Source: Pictodentalium vernedei
Lineage: Eukaryota > Mollusca > Scaphopoda > Dentaliida > Dentaliidae
Assembly (NCBI GenBank): GCA_031216915.1
Contig: CM062292.1
Coordinates: forward strand, 9,239,920 to 9,303,919
Length of the DNA: 64,000 nt
Reading direction: 5' to 3'
Position numbers and translations under genes: made by a program
Shown: in pieces, positions 52,447-63,865 of the stretch
Layout of the letters: each line of letters opens with the position of its first letter
Position numbering within the stretch: position 1 is the stretch's first letter
Notes under the pieces: model-generated
Databases searched by the model: none
What the model was told of the DNA's origin: nothing
Seen by the model: only the letters and a program-made list of their open reading frames with translations

Positions 52447-54152
52447 CAGCCGCCATGGACTGGTCACTTTCCACGGATCGGCAATATTTCCATGGACACA
52501 ATCAAATTATATTCCAAACACTAATTATAGGAATAATCATCAAAAATTGACTTAATGAAGCACCGGATACAACCCGGTTCTTCATTAATTAAAATTTTGC
52601 TGATGAAGATTTTTAGCTCATCTTGACAAAGTCAAGCTGAGCTTATCTCTTCGCTGTCCGCCTGATGTCGACGTCCTTCAACACTGTTTTAGACTTCTTC
52701 TCCAAAACCACTGGGCCATTTCAAGTGAAAGTTTGAGAGTGATGGTCCCGGAGGGGCATTGCATTTTTGTTCAACTCAACATGCCCAGCCCTATTTGGAG
52801 GGTGTGGGGGGAAAATGCTCCAAAATATTTCTTCCTTTTGAAGTGTAGAATCAGGTTTGTTCAAACAAAGTTCGTGGAGCAATATTTGTCTTTGTAATGG
52901 GAGGGGCAAGATTTTTGGCCCCGCCCAAAATTTCTATTTCTGACCCAATGGTCTAATTTGAACCAAATTTGGTATGTGGTATTATTGGATCATAAGTACT
53001 TGAATCATGCAAAAACAATTTTCCTGTTTCCCCGTGGGAACCCCGGGAGCTAAAAATAGAAATATATTCAAACACTCATATTTCCCAAACCACACAGAAC
53101 AGAGAACTCTTATTTGGTATGAAGCATCATTAGGACCAATAGAATTGAATGGTAACAAAAATTGCCATTGGTTATGTCAGGGTTATCTGTAGTGGGTGGG
53201 GGAGGATCGTAAAAGTGCTGAGCATATTTGCAAAAATAAAAAATTTTCTCCTGAACCAATGGTTCAGTGGTATACTATTCGCAGAGGGGTTAGATACAAG
53301 TTTGTTAAAATGAAGCCCTTTAGTTCATATTTGGGCTCAATACAGGAGCCCGAAATTTTAACTTAGGGCATTCTGGGGAATAATCTTTAAAAATCTTCTT
53401 CAGAACCAGCAGTCAGAATCTTTTAATATTTGGCATACATCATTGTTATGAGGGTCAGATTCAAGATTGTTCAAACCAAGTCCCTGGGTTAATATTAAAA
53501 TAATTTAACTTACATGAAGTGTATAATGTGGGGGATAATTTTTAATAATCTTCTTCACATCCATGAGTCAGAATCCTTTCATATTTGGGATGCAAGGGGG
53601 GGGGGGGGGGGGAGGGCATACTTAACTTAGTGCAATATGAGGAAATTTCTTTTAAAAATCTTCTTCAGATCCACCAGTCAGAATGCTTTCATGTTTGGTA
53701 TACAACATCTCTAGTGGGGTGATTTTCAGGTTTGTTCAAATTTATTGCCTGGGTTAATTTTTGGGCTCCCAATTGGAGCTGGAATTGGCCAAGTAGCTGA
53801 AGAATTAGAAATTTTTTTAAGTACCCTCTTGAGGTATGTAACTAAGATTAATCCACATAGATTGTATCAAGGGTCTCCATAGGAGAGCTCCACTTTTTAC
53901 ATTATGATAAACTGAAGAAAAATCATGATGCTTGGAATATTTCAGTCACTCCTGAGGGTCTCAAGGATTGGCAATGGATCCTATGGAGATTGATTGCTTA
54001 ATGTAGATTCATTCTTGGGCTCTGATTATATTGTGTTCTGTTCAAGGTGAGCACTTTAGGCCCCATTGGGCCTCTTGTTATTACCTTGTAAACGCATACG
54101 TGGACATCACTTCCCACACATGGATTACGACTAGACCACTGCTACTGTACTG
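52447..54152 (-). mobile_element. FB-C MITE interrupted by LRE-1
   Basis: Left part 52447-52613 (GCCGCCATGGACTGGTCAC ... GCTGATGAAG) and right part 54078-54152 (TTACCTTGTAAACGC ... GCTACTGTACTG) rejoin colinearly with the FB-C at 15646-15890 in complement. Confidence 0.8.
52615..54077 (+). mobile_element. LRE-1 (copy 3), inside FB-C
   Basis: Starts AGCTCATCTTGACAAAGTC and ends in GGCCCCATTGGGCC plus TCTTG. Compared with the uninterrupted FB-C, the target was GATTTTTATTACC; the join is inside the T-run. A poly(G) tract lies at about 53587-53611. Shorter than copies 1 and 2 through loss of internal tandem units. Confidence 0.78.
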
Positions 54153-54159
54153 TAATCCT

Positions 54160-54907
54160 TTATCCAACACAGACGATATCAAAATATGTTATTTTAAAAA
54201 AAATTTCTTTCAGTTTTCTCAAAAAATTTCTGTGAAATCCAAGCCTGGCATTCTTTAGGAGCGCTGGAGTGCTGCACACCTACTGCACACCTAGAAAAAA
54301 TTGAGGCAGGCAATTTTTCTGGAATGCCAGACCTGTTTGGGACTGCCTTTAACATCTGTTATCATTTTGTTACCTGAGTTCCATTGTGTTCTCTGTGCCT
54401 ACTGGCACAGAGAACACATTGGAACTCAGGGGATGATTTGTCAATGTTGCATTGATTCGCAATAATTCATGAGCCTTTCTGTGTCGCTTTTCGATAGGTT
54501 TTGAGTGTAGAAGACAGTCATATAAGAATTGAATGCAACATTTTGAATAATGAGAAGATGTGTGTGCCAATTTTTTCACTATGCAGCTGAATGTAGTACA
54601 ATTTTTCAGTCACAATATTAATACCTTGAAGTGAATACAACCAAAATAGCATACAAGTTTTTGCATTGAAAATTTCAGGTGCAATTGCACTCCCAAGCAA
54701 TCTGACGATGGCAACTGTTTTGCACTCCTTGATTTTCCAGATTGCCAGGCCTGGACATCATATTATGTGACCCCTCATTGGAAAAAGCCTTCATACTCTG
54801 TCGATGACCCACTGCATATTTCGTTGAAATGAAAACAATTTTTTTTCAAATGCTCAATTTGTATATTAGGTGGATGGATGCATCCAATTCGTTAGGTATA
54901 GTGTTAA
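54160..54907. mobile_element. Decayed FB-B (subtype 2) holding another TIR element
   Basis: Outer pieces CCTTTATCCAACACAGACGA and ATCCAATTCGTTAGGTATAG, with ATATTATGTGACCCCTCATTGG in the centre, match subtype 2. The intervening 54240-54745 is foreign. Confidence 0.6.
54240..54745. mobile_element. TIR element (CCAAGCCTGGC), nested in FB-B
   Basis: CCAAGCCTGGCATTCTTTAG is approximately mirrored by CAGATTGCCAGGCCTGG. It contains a 27-bp-arm hairpin at 54373-54430 (CCTGAGTTCCATTGTG... mirrored). Confidence 0.6.
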
Positions 54908-55412
54908 GTATTCTACGGGATGCATATTTTAATCTCACACAGATGAACACAGTTTTCAACAATAAAACCTCAGCAGGTTAGTGCAATACATTTTCAATTT
55001 TTTGCCCACATCACTCCAAGACAATAACAAATTGAAATCAATTTGCAAATATATTGAAGAACAGCATTGTTCTGCATAAAATAAAAATAAATTGTTCGAT
55101 AAGCCCAAGAAAAGTTTTGTCCAGTTTTTCTGTATCGTATATGCATTGTACAATATTATGATTACAAAAGCTATCATTATGCAGAATACTATGAAGGCAA
55201 AAGCTATCTCAGTCCATACAGTAAGAAGACTACAGGTGAGTGATTTGCCACTCACTTCGAACTACAGTGGCATAGCCACAGGGGTGGGCACTCTAGGCAG
55301 TGCCCCCCACCTCCCCCACCCCCAATTTTCTTATCAGGATCTCGCTGAAAACCCTATTCATCATGGAATTTCATGTGCCAATTTTGTCACAAATACCACA
55401 TATTTTTCATGC
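54908..55412. other. Non-coding, weak exon-like block
   Basis: An open block ending AAGAAGACTACAG followed by GTGAGTG (donor-like, 55236) lacks a convincing acceptor and is not recognised as protein. Otherwise AT-rich. Confidence 0.35.
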
Positions 55413-55413
55413 C

Positions 55414-55682
55414 ATTATTTATTTATTTATTTATTTATTTATTGGTGTTTAAGGTCACACATATTTCTGCACAATGGCTAACCATGACCGTGACAGTTTT
55501 ACGGGTGGAGGAAACCGGAGTACCCGGAGAGAAACGGCGAGCAACTGTTAGCTCCCCAAACATACCAACTCCACACAAGCAGGGTTAGCATTGGTTGAAG
55601 ACAGGTGCACCATCGATGTGCAGTACGCCTTAGTACACAACGTCACCGTGCCCCCATGTGGGCAATGGGGGTGAAGTGTTTT
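55414..55682 (-). mobile_element. SINE-1, reverse, 5'-truncated
   Basis: The TTTA tail complement and body are present up to GGCAATGGGGGTGAAGTG; the tRNA-like head is missing. 5' truncation is typical of LINE-mediated insertion. Confidence 0.85.
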
Positions 55683-56062
55683 TCATGCCATGTGATGTTC
55701 AAGAATCAATTAGTTTTCTTGGTTGACCAAGTTTTTTTTTGCGTAGGATTGATTTAAAAAAACAAACAAAACCCAAGCAAAACAAAAAAAGAAAAGAAAC
55801 AAAATTTTCCATGAGAAAATGTTCTCCCAAATCTGATGAAACGGTAGAGCTGGGAGGTTGTGGGATTTACTCTGCGATTTTGGTTTTTTAAATAAAAAAA
55901 CCTTGGTTGCGGTTTCGGTTGTCCATTGCATATAGAAATTATCCGTATATACCTATCAGATTGTCCCTATAATTACATCTTCCACCAACAACTAACAAGG
56001 CATCTTCTGTTGATTGTATCAGTTGAATACTTAATTATAACATATCTATGCCTGCAATGCGG
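55683..56062. other. Non-coding, nothing recognised
   Basis: T/A-rich with short homopolymers; no repeat or exon recognised. Confidence 0.4.
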
Positions 56063-56066
56063 TTTA

Positions 56067-56297
56067 CCCTTTACCTAACATGAAAAGCCGATGACACTTG
56101 CAAAAAAATTCTTGAATAACTAATTTTTTGTCTCAAAAACATAGGTTATGACCCCTCATTGGAACGAACTCGACGAGCTCGTTCCAACGAGGGTCATAAC
56201 CTATGTTTTTGAGACAAAAAATGAAAAAAATAATGAAAATTAATTGGCGATTTTTTAGAATAGTGATGGCCGGCTTTCCGTTACATTGGGTAAAGGG
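56067..56297. mobile_element. FB-B (subtype 1)
   Basis: Left TTTA (mutated TTAA) and right TTAA (56298-56301). Ends CCCTTTACCTAACATG and ACATTGGGTAAAGGG; centre GGAACGAACTCGACGAGCTC. Confidence 0.88.
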
Positions 56298-56589
56298 TTA
56301 AATGTATACTGCCAAAAAAAACAAAAAATGTGTTTAGAATAATCCGACCGAACCTAAAATATGCCGAACCTGAAAATTTTCTCAAATCGTTCATTTCGGT
56401 CATTGTAACCCTAAATTTCCATCCGACTTCAACTGTGAATTTGAAACCGATTTTGATGTTCAAGCTTTCAAAATTACGTGTAGAAATAAATATATTGGAC
56501 AGTATACATGAAGAGCAAGTGGCATGTTATAGCTCATTAAAGGAAACCGCATTTGATAAACTGATAAACATTTTATAATCAAGCCAGAA

Positions 56590-57545
56590 AATGAGCAGAC
56601 TGTCATCTGCAAAATGAGGTTCCCAGAGGGTGACTTTAGTGATGCTACCCTTGCAGAGCAGGGTAGCATCACTAAATTTACCCTCTGTGAACCTCAATCT
56701 GAATCAGGGTCTCAAAACTAAGGGTATGTTTCAATGAACTATTCCGGTTTACATGGTTTATTGTGAGCATGCGTAGACACACGGAATAAAAACCAGGTGG
56801 TTTCAATGAGCTGTTTATATTCTGGTTTATCATTCTGGTATAAACCAACTAAACCTCCTGGAGAGCAGGGTTATCTGCTTTATCATTCTATTCTTGACAT
56901 GCGCAGTGGGACGCACATAAAAGTTCTACGCCCCGCACAACAACAATAAAAAACATTCGATCAAAAAAGAAATAAGCAGCGCAAGGTTCATGAAAAATGC
57001 TATAACTCAAGAGAGAGAAACAACAAAAAAGTTAATAACATTTATTTAGCCCATAAAAGCAGCTTTCCAAAAATATTCGATTCTCAACTGAAAGAGTGTT
57101 TTTCTCTCAGAAAAAATTGTTACAGTTTTCAGAAGATCCGTTTTGGCCATGTTATTTCCATGATAGCAGTCACGCAATTTTTGACACCATCACTGGAAAG
57201 TTTCTGATGAGGGCCTTTTTAACGATGGGTTTCTGAGATTGTTTAAAAATGAAAGCAGGGATATGTTTCCCATGCTTTGGATGTCCCCCTCCTAACAATA
57301 CTTTCACGTGTCACATTTCCTAGCAACATCAAACGGGTTTATGTAGAATAGTATTCGCATTAAACATATCGTTCTGTTGTGATTTCTAAACCTAGTTTAG
57401 GTTTACATGGATAAGTAAACTAAGTAAACCGGAATAGTTCACTGAAACATACCCTAAAGAGAAAGAGGAACCCACTGGCCCACTGTATGGGATAGCATCA
57501 TCAAATTCACTCTCTGGGGACCTCGTTCTGCAAATGTCAGACTGG
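56590..57545. mobile_element. Outer TIR element holding a Harbinger-type MITE
   Basis: CTGCAAAATGAGGTTCCCAG near 56608 is mirrored by CTCTGGGGACCTCGTTCTGC near 57511. Inside the left part is a hairpin GTGATGCTACCCT/AGGGTAGCATCAC. The Harbinger-type element splits it. Confidence 0.65.
56722..57454. mobile_element. PIF/Harbinger-type MITE, 733 bp, TAA TSD
   Basis: TIRs GGGTATGTTTCAATGAACTA and TAGTTCACTGAAACATACCC (near-perfect), flanked by TAA on both sides (56719-56721, 57455-57457). GGG termini and a 3-bp TWA duplication define PIF/Harbinger. No transposase frame. Confidence 0.88.
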
Positions 57546-57946
57546 TTATTTTCAGGCCTGTTAATATTGCTTCAGCCTTGGTGTTGACAGGTCATGAATG
57601 TTAGGCCTAATGAATATCATGTTGAGTTCCGTGTATTGATACTAAAAGCCTCAAATTTTGGCTTACCATCTTGAAAATGTCATTGGTGCAAGTATAGTGT
57701 ACAATTGTTTTGTTTTTTAATTCCATTCTGACATATACAGAAATTATTTGACTGTGGCCAGTATATTCGTAGATATTGCATTTATTATAAAGTGAATTGT
57801 GTGGTCATTCTGGTAATTCGATATTACGCGCAGTATCTTAAAACACACTCAAATTTTAAAACCGAATTTGCTGTTGTGTCTGTTGGAGTGCGGTTGTGAT
57901 TTTCTCTCAATTAGTCTCACTACCCATCCCGACCCGTGGTTGCATT
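57546..57946. other. Non-coding, nothing recognised
   Basis: No repeat boundary, RNA gene or splice-bounded coding block recognised. Confidence 0.4.
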
Positions 57947-57950
57947 TTAA

Positions 57951-58446
57951 CCCTTTACCCAACGAATCGTCCGCATCCGCCCACTTAATATGCAAAAACA
58001 GCAGTACAGTTAAAACTAGAAGTCCTGTCACGAATAGTGCGCTTATCTAGGCTTAATTGCACCTTGAAATAGCGTGCAATTGCCATATCGAATGGCATCC
58101 AAAGCACGGCAGGTTCTCTTGGTTATTCAAAGCAAACACATGCAATGTTTCTGCCAATGGACCTCCGGGTTACCCGGAGGTCCATTGGCTGAAACATTGC
58201 TTGTGCACAGGCCATATGTTCAGAATTTGATAGCATTACTTGGGCCATAACGCATACATTAACGTGCATATCAACGTGCTATTTGTGCGCATTTCATGAC
58301 AGGACTTCTAGTTTTAACTGTAATATGCAAAAACAGCAGCTGAAAAAATATTATTTTTCGAAAAATTTCAACAAAACCAGCTCATTCCAAAGAGGGGTCA
58401 CATGATATGGTTTTGTTGAAATTTTATGAAAGATTTAAAAAAATGA
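57951..58446. mobile_element. FB-B (subtype 2) interrupted by FB-A, cut by FB-D
   Basis: Left terminus TTAA/CCCTTTACCCAACGAATCG is present. FB-A lies in the left arm. The right arm is cut at AAAATGATA, where FB-D starts with a TA; the right terminus is not recovered. Confidence 0.82.
58007..58320 (+). mobile_element. FB-A (copy 20) with 19-bp flanking duplication
   Basis: Full length. The 19-bp TAATATGCAAAAACAGCAG lies directly on both sides (57986-58004 and 58321-58339), far longer than the TA expected for this family. Confidence 0.92.
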
Positions 58447-58448
58447 TA

Positions 58449-58990
58449 CAGTGGAGCCCACTTTATTGGATATCTCTTAATTGTATATCCCTTTAAATTG
58501 AATATAATTTTCAAACACAAAACCATTTATCATACCTTCAGTACAAATTTGATCTGTTAATTGCCTATGGGGGGAGTGCGGTGGCTCAGTAGGTAGAGGT
58601 GCAGGCTGCAAGCCGAGAGGTCCTCGGTTCGAATCCTACCTGCGGCAACCGCGTTGTGTCCTTGGGCAAGACACTTCATCTCCATTGCCCGCGTGGGGGC
58701 ACGGTGGCGTTGTGTACTAAGACGTACTGCACGTCGATGGTGCACTTGTCTTCAACCATTGCTAACCCTGCTTGTGTGGAGTTAGTATGTTGGGGAGCTG
58801 ACAGTTGCTCGCCGTTGCTCGGTGGTTCTCTCTGGGTACTCCGGCTTCCTCCACCCGTAAAACTGTCACGGTCATGCTTAGCCATTGTGCATAAATATGT
58901 GACCTTCAACACCCATAAATAAATAAATAATTGCATATGGGTTGTAGAGTAAACTCCTATTAATTGTATATAAATTTTTGTAATATATCG
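58449..58990 (+). mobile_element. FB-D fragment holding SINE-1
   Basis: Starts CAGTGGAGCCCACTTTATTG after TA. FB-D sequence resumes after the SINE (TATGGGTTGTAGAGTAAACT) and ends without its right terminus. Confidence 0.75.
58570..58930 (+). mobile_element. SINE-1, full length, with target duplication
   Basis: Head GCGGTGGCTCAGTAGGTAGA with box B GGTTCGAATCC and AATA tail. TTGCCTATGG before and TTGCATATGG after form a ~10-bp target duplication with one mismatch, in FB-D. Confidence 0.92.
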
Positions 58991-59270
58991 AAAATACAAA
59001 GCGCTAAATTTCTGTCTTGTTTCATCTCAATAAACATTGGGTCTTCAAAATATTCAGGTCCTCTTGGAATTCAGTCATGTATGCGTGGTACTTTCCTCGT
59101 TACTGAAGCACGATACTCAGGAAAAGCTTGTTGCTTATCATTAAAAAGTTTAAATTAGCTCAGTTTGAGTGTATAAAAGGCCTCATTAAAGCTCAGGGGT
59201 TTAAAAATGGAACAAATTTCCCAAACTTGGCTGTAATGTCTGACCATCACAGTTCAGAAACAAATTATTA
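58991..59270. other. Non-coding, nothing recognised
   Basis: No recognised feature. Confidence 0.4.
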
Positions 59271-59274
59271 TTAT

Positions 59275-59550
59275 TTATTATTATTATTTATTGGTGTTTA
59301 AGGTCACATACTTATGCACAATGGCTAATCATGACCGTGACAGTTTTACGGGTGGAGGAAGCCGGAGAGAACCACCGAGCAACGACGAGCAGCTGTCAGC
59401 TCTCCAACATCGTAACTCTGAAGTCTGCACCGCAGCACAGGCAGGGTTAGATTGGTTGAAGACATGCGCACCATCGACGTGAAGTACGCCTCAGTACACA
59501 GCGTCATCGTGCCCCCATGTAGGCAATCGGGGTGAAGTGTCTTGCTCAGA
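59275..59550 (-). mobile_element. SINE-2, reverse, 5'-truncated
   Basis: Tail complement TTATTGGTGTTTAAGGTCAC and body up to GGGGTGAAGTGTCTTGC; head missing. Confidence 0.8.
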
Positions 59551-59820
59551 AACAAATTAAACCTTCAAACAATAGAATTTGCTGCGACAACCAGAACCGA
59601 GGCAGTCCAAGCAAGAATTCAAGCGAAACTTGGAACAGATTTAACCCCATCCAAGCAATAATCACAGTGTAATACACCAAGCAAGTTAAATACAGTACAA
59701 GTCAAAATAAGTTGTAGCATAACTGTTGCTCCTGCACTGATAAGATCAGAATCGGACATCATGCAGAAAATTATGTCAGCTTCTGGTCTTATCAGTGTAG
59801 GAAGAGAAAAATACATAAGT

Positions 59821-59920
59821 ACAGTCGCTGTGGATTGGTCACTTACCACGGGTCGGCAATATTTTCACGGACGCAATAATATTAGATTCTAAACACTAAT
59901 TCTAAAAATAATCATCAACC
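59821..59920 (-). mobile_element. FB-C fragment
   Basis: GTCGCTGTGGATTGGTCACT to AAAAATAATCATCAA matches one half of FB-C; the other half is replaced by SINE sequence. Confidence 0.7.
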
Positions 59921-59924
59921 CCTA

Positions 59925-60172
59925 TTGTCCACATGGCGGCACGATGACGCTGTGTACTAAGGCGTACTGTACGTCAATTGTGCGCATGTCTTCAACCAAT
60001 CTAACCCTGCCTGTGCCACGGTGCAAAGTTCAGAGTTAACGATGTTGGAGAGCTGACAGCTGCTAGTCGTTGCTCTGTGGTTCTCTCCGGGTACTACGGC
60101 TTCCTCCACCCATAAAACTGTCACCGACATGATATGACCGTAATAAACAAAAAAATAAATAAATAAATAAAA
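59925..60172 (+). mobile_element. SINE-2, 5'-truncated
   Basis: Begins inside the body (CACATGGCGGCACGATGACG) and ends ATAAATAAATAAATAA. Confidence 0.8.
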
Positions 60173-60289
60173 AAACAATATATTTTGGATATTATCTGTA
60201 CCACAGTTGAAAAGTGACTTGAGCAGAGAATACCTTTTTCTTAACAGGATAGTTCAAATAACATGGATTTTTTGTCACCTTCCTGTATT

Positions 60290-60840
60290 CTTGAGTTAAC
60301 CGAGCATTTATTCTATTATATCTTATTTGACAGAGCTCATGGAGTTCTGTCAAACAAGATAAAATAAATTCCAGTATTGCATGTCCTGAGGCCAGACAGG
60401 TCTATAAACAAAGGTAATTTGTTAACCCTTTACCTAACATGAAATGCAGATGACACTTGCAAACAAAATTCTTGCATAACTAATTTTTTTTCATTTTTTC
60501 TCTCAAAAACATAGGGTATGACCACTCATTGGAATGATCCCAGTGAGCTCGTTCCAAAGAGGGGTCGTAACCTATGTTTTTGAGAAAAAATTTTAAAAAA
60601 TAATAAAAATTAATTGGCGATGTTTGGGAATAGCGCTGGCCAGCTTTGGCCATTACGTTGGGTAAAGGGTTAATTGTCATGGTAATTTCTTAATTTTTTT
60701 TTCATTCAATTAACAGGAATTTATTTTGTAACCAATATACAATTAACAGGTCAAATTTGTGTTGAAAGCTGGTAAATGATTTTGAGTTTGGAAATTATAT
60801 TCAATTAACAGTTATTCAGTGAGAGCTCTATCCAATGGCA
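60290..60840 (-). mobile_element. FB-D, reverse, holding FB-B
   Basis: TTTGACAGAGCTCATGGAGT hairpin, CAATTAACAGG blocks and the ATTATATTCAATTAACAG end in complement. FB-B lies between 60426 and 60669. Confidence 0.75.
60426..60669. mobile_element. FB-B (subtype 1), nested in FB-D
   Basis: TTAA on both sides (60422-60425, 60670-60673). Ends CCCTTTACCTAACATG and TTACGTTGGGTAAAGGG. Confidence 0.9.
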
Positions 60841-60961
60841 TTTCACAAAATGTCCATGAAAAACACCTGCAGAATGGAATTTTCCTCAGATACTTCTAGC
60901 CAATAAAAAATAAGGATTTAACTTGGAGATCGTTTGGTTGAGATTGTTCGTATTTGTTTAA

Positions 60962-61179
60962 CCCCTTACCTAACGAATCACCCGCATCCGCCCATGTGAT
61001 TAGGAAATTTTGCAGTTGAAAAAATTTTTTTTAAAAAATATTTCAACAAAACCAAACTCATTGAGCTCGTTCCAATGAGGGGGGGCACATGATATGGTTT
61101 TGTGGAAATTTTTTTTTAAATTTAAAAGAAATAGTAATTAAATTAATAAATTTTGATATTGTCTGCGTTGGGTAAAGGG
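60962..61179. mobile_element. FB-B (subtype 2)
   Basis: TTAA on both sides (60958-60961, 61180-61183). Ends CCCCTTACCTAACGAATCAC and TGCGTTGGGTAAAGGG; the centre has lost part of the left hairpin arm. Confidence 0.88.
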
Positions 61180-61303
61180 TTAACACAACACACACAGTAT
61201 CAAAATTTCTTGTTTTAATTATTTTGTTCTTCCAAAAATTTCAGGAAAATTGGAATGTGCTTGATGATCTTGTTTTAATGCAGGGTCACATGATATGGGT
61301 ATA

Positions 61304-61617
61304 CAGTTAAAACTAGAAGTCCTGTCATGAAATGTGCGCTTATCTAGGCTTAATTGCACGTAGGAATTGTGCGCAATTGCCACATCGAATGGCATCCAAA
61401 GCACGGCAGATTCTCCTGGTTACTCAAAGCAAACGCAGGCAATGTTTCTGCCAATGGACCTCCGGGTTCCCCGGAGTTCCATTCGCTGAAACATTGCTTG
61501 TGCACAGGCCATATGTACATAATTTGATAGCCTTACCATGGTCCTAACTCGTAGATTAACGCGCAGATCGACGTGCTATTTGTGCGCATTTCATGACAGG
61601 ACTTCTAGTTTTAACTG
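61304..61617 (+). mobile_element. FB-A (copy 21)
   Basis: TA-flanked full-length copy. It is preceded by a short FB-B-like GGGTCACATGATATGG fragment. Confidence 0.9.
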
Positions 61618-61649
61618 TATGTTTTTGAAAAATATATAGAGGATATCAT

Positions 61650-62165
61650 TAAATGTGACTGAAAAGTAATCCTTTCAGATCCACACGAATGATACAATTC
61701 CCGATATTCACTAAAACAGCATAGATTTTCTTTTTATTATGTGCCACGTGACATTTTACTTCAGCCCAATTCGACTGCAAACAGTTTCAAGACAATAATA
61801 AAAAGCTGATGATCGTTCTTTCAAGGTGACGTGATGTGCCAAAGCAGAACGTCATTTCGGAAGCTACCCGGAAAAATTCATTGTGTGGACCGGAAAATAT
61901 TATTTTTCACTCGTGCAAGCGCTCATGAAAAGTAGAACTTTCAGGTCCACAATCATGATATAATTCCCGATACTGATTAAAATAGAGTAGATTTTCTTTT
62001 TTATTATATGCTACGAGACATTTTAATGCACAATATTCAATCCAATTTGACCCCAAATGCGTATGTTTCAAAACAATAACAACGTTTGGCTGATCGTTCC
62101 TTCAAGGCGACGTGATGTGGCGTAGCGTGACATTATTTAAGAAGCTATTGAGGGATATTCCTCAA
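61650..62165. repeat. Diverged tandem duplication, ~275-bp unit
   Basis: AGTAATCCTTTCAGATCCAC...CAAGGTGACGTGATGTG (about 61665-61845) and AGTAGAACTTTCAGGTCCAC...CAAGGCGACGTGATGTG (about 61930-62120) are parallel copies. Confidence 0.75.
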
Positions 62166-62413
62166 TATCCATCGAGTCGATGGATATCAAGAGATATCTT
62201 TTAGATATTTTGCGATAATACACTCGCTAGGTTATAATAAATAAATATAAATAAGGCCTAAAAAAATAAAAAAATCTGTTTCTCAGGCCCTCCTGCACGG
62301 TCCTTTTGGCTGCCGCATGCTCTCTTTTTATAACCAATTTAAACTTTAAAAAAATTAAAATTAAATGGTTTATGTCTGATATTTTACCCAAGTTAAAACA
62401 ATTGATGAATTTG

Positions 62414-62477
62414 TCCCTTGAGTGCAAGAAGGCTTTGCAATGCTTTAGCATTGCAAAGCCTTCTTGCACTCAAGGGA
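62414..62477. repeat. Perfect hairpin, 30-bp arms, 4-nt loop
   Basis: TCCCTTGAGTGCAAGAAGGC...TTGCAATGC is exactly mirrored after TTTA. Could be a foldback element remnant or a small-RNA precursor. Confidence 0.88.
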
Positions 62478-63130
62478 TGAAATACACCACCACCCATGCT
62501 ATTCTGTAGATTATGAGGCCTAAAACTTGAACCAAGAACATGAACTTTTGATGGTTAAGAAGTAATTACTGAAATAAAAAATAAAATAAAAAACCGCTCG
62601 CCCGCATGGAATTTTGCAAATAATGGCCTGAGAAACAAGATCTACTTTGTGTGGCCTAAAAAAATTCGTCTGGTAAAGGTTTAATTTTACAATCAAATGT
62701 CAGATGTGTTGTTAATGATGTTGATAAAAATGACCTGAGAAACATATTTCTGAGTTTCTGTGTCCTTTTCATCAAAGCTATGATACAACATTTATTAGGA
62801 TGGGTCTTTCATAGAATTCGAATGTCGTAATCAATTATTGTTAATTTTAGGAAGAAGGAAAACCACAATGTACTTTGTGATCAACGCTGGTTGCATTTTA
62901 ATTAACTGCTTGTCACTTGCCAACATTATTTTCGATTTTCAACTCTTGAAATAAAATCTATACATTCTTCAGAATTTCTTGTCTTTTCAGTTCATGTTCA
63001 AGTTTGTTTTTTTTTTATTTAAGACAGTTATCATCTGGTACATGACAACTGCAAACATATTGGAGAGTTTCTAGTTTGTTTATGTTTATCATTTAATAAA
63101 TTTTAATCAACATTGTGGACGAGACATAGA
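62478..63130. other. Non-coding, nothing recognised
   Basis: AT-rich; short unsupported frames only. Confidence 0.4.
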
Positions 63131-63133
63131 GAA

Positions 63134-63371
63134 CAGTTGCTGGGGAGTGGTCGAAATCCACACGCGGCAGTGATGTCCACGCCTGCGTTTACCATGTAAT
63201 GAAAATAATCATCAGCAAAATTTTAATTAATGAAGCACCTTGTTGTACCCGGTAGTTCATTAATTAATTTTTTTTATGATTATTCCTATAATTGGTGTTT
63301 GGAATCTAATATTGCGTCTGTGGAAATATTGACCACTCGTGGAAAGTGACCAGTCCGTGGTGGGTGTACTG
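63134..63371. mobile_element. FB-C MITE, nearly intact
   Basis: Left CAGTTGCTGGGGAGTGGTCG, right GTGACCAGTCCGTGG plus GTGTACTGTA, with the hairpin GAAGCACCTTG...CGGTAGTTC in the centre. Confidence 0.8.
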
Positions 63372-63555
63372 TAGAGATGTTTATAAAGGTGCAATTGACA
63401 GGTAGAAATACAAAACTCTACCTGACTTTGGTATGGTTAATTATTTGCACACTATTAATCTACAATCAGTAACTGTGTGCCTCATCAGCAGTCCCCCCAC
63501 CCCCCAACCCCCACACACACTCCCCATATGTGTATTTAGGTCCACATCAGATTTT

Positions 63556-63648
63556 TAGCTGACCAACAAAGTTGTGTGAGCTTATGTCATGACCTGAGGC
63601 GCGTCAGAGTTGGTGTCAACACTTGTGTTTCTTATCAACCTACTCACA
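63556..63648 (+). mobile_element. LRE-type 5' end fragment
   Basis: AGCTGACCAACAAAGTTGTG follows a T-run (GATTTTT) as in LRE-1, but the sequence after it differs from LRE-1. It is cut by the TIR element at 63649. Confidence 0.5.
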
Positions 63649-63865
63649 ATTGTTTACTTCAGGCTTGCACTACAGTGGAAGTCCCTAACTTGGATAAAAT
63701 ACTCTCTATTTTCGTCTTTCCCAAGCAAGTTGGGAAAGAAAAGTGGTGCAAAAGCACCTATAAAAAATAAGCCAAAACTGGGTCGAGTGCAACCGGCGCA
63801 GACCCAGTACGGGATGCTCTCTCCCAAGTACAACTCCACGACTTCCATTGCCAGTGCGCATATAC
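63649..63865 (-). mobile_element. 430-bp TIR element (copy 2, partial)
   Basis: In complement it matches 1370-1590: GGCTTATTTTTT, CCACTTTTCTTTCCCAA and ATAGAGAGTATTTTATCC are shared. The outer TIRs are not recovered before the window ends. Confidence 0.75.

Noticed and set aside
55186-55236. Short block ending in a GTGAGTG donor (YYEGKSYLSPYSKKTT in one frame)
   Set aside because: The upstream acceptor (ATTATGCAG) has no pyrimidine tract and two frames are open; too weak to annotate as an exon.
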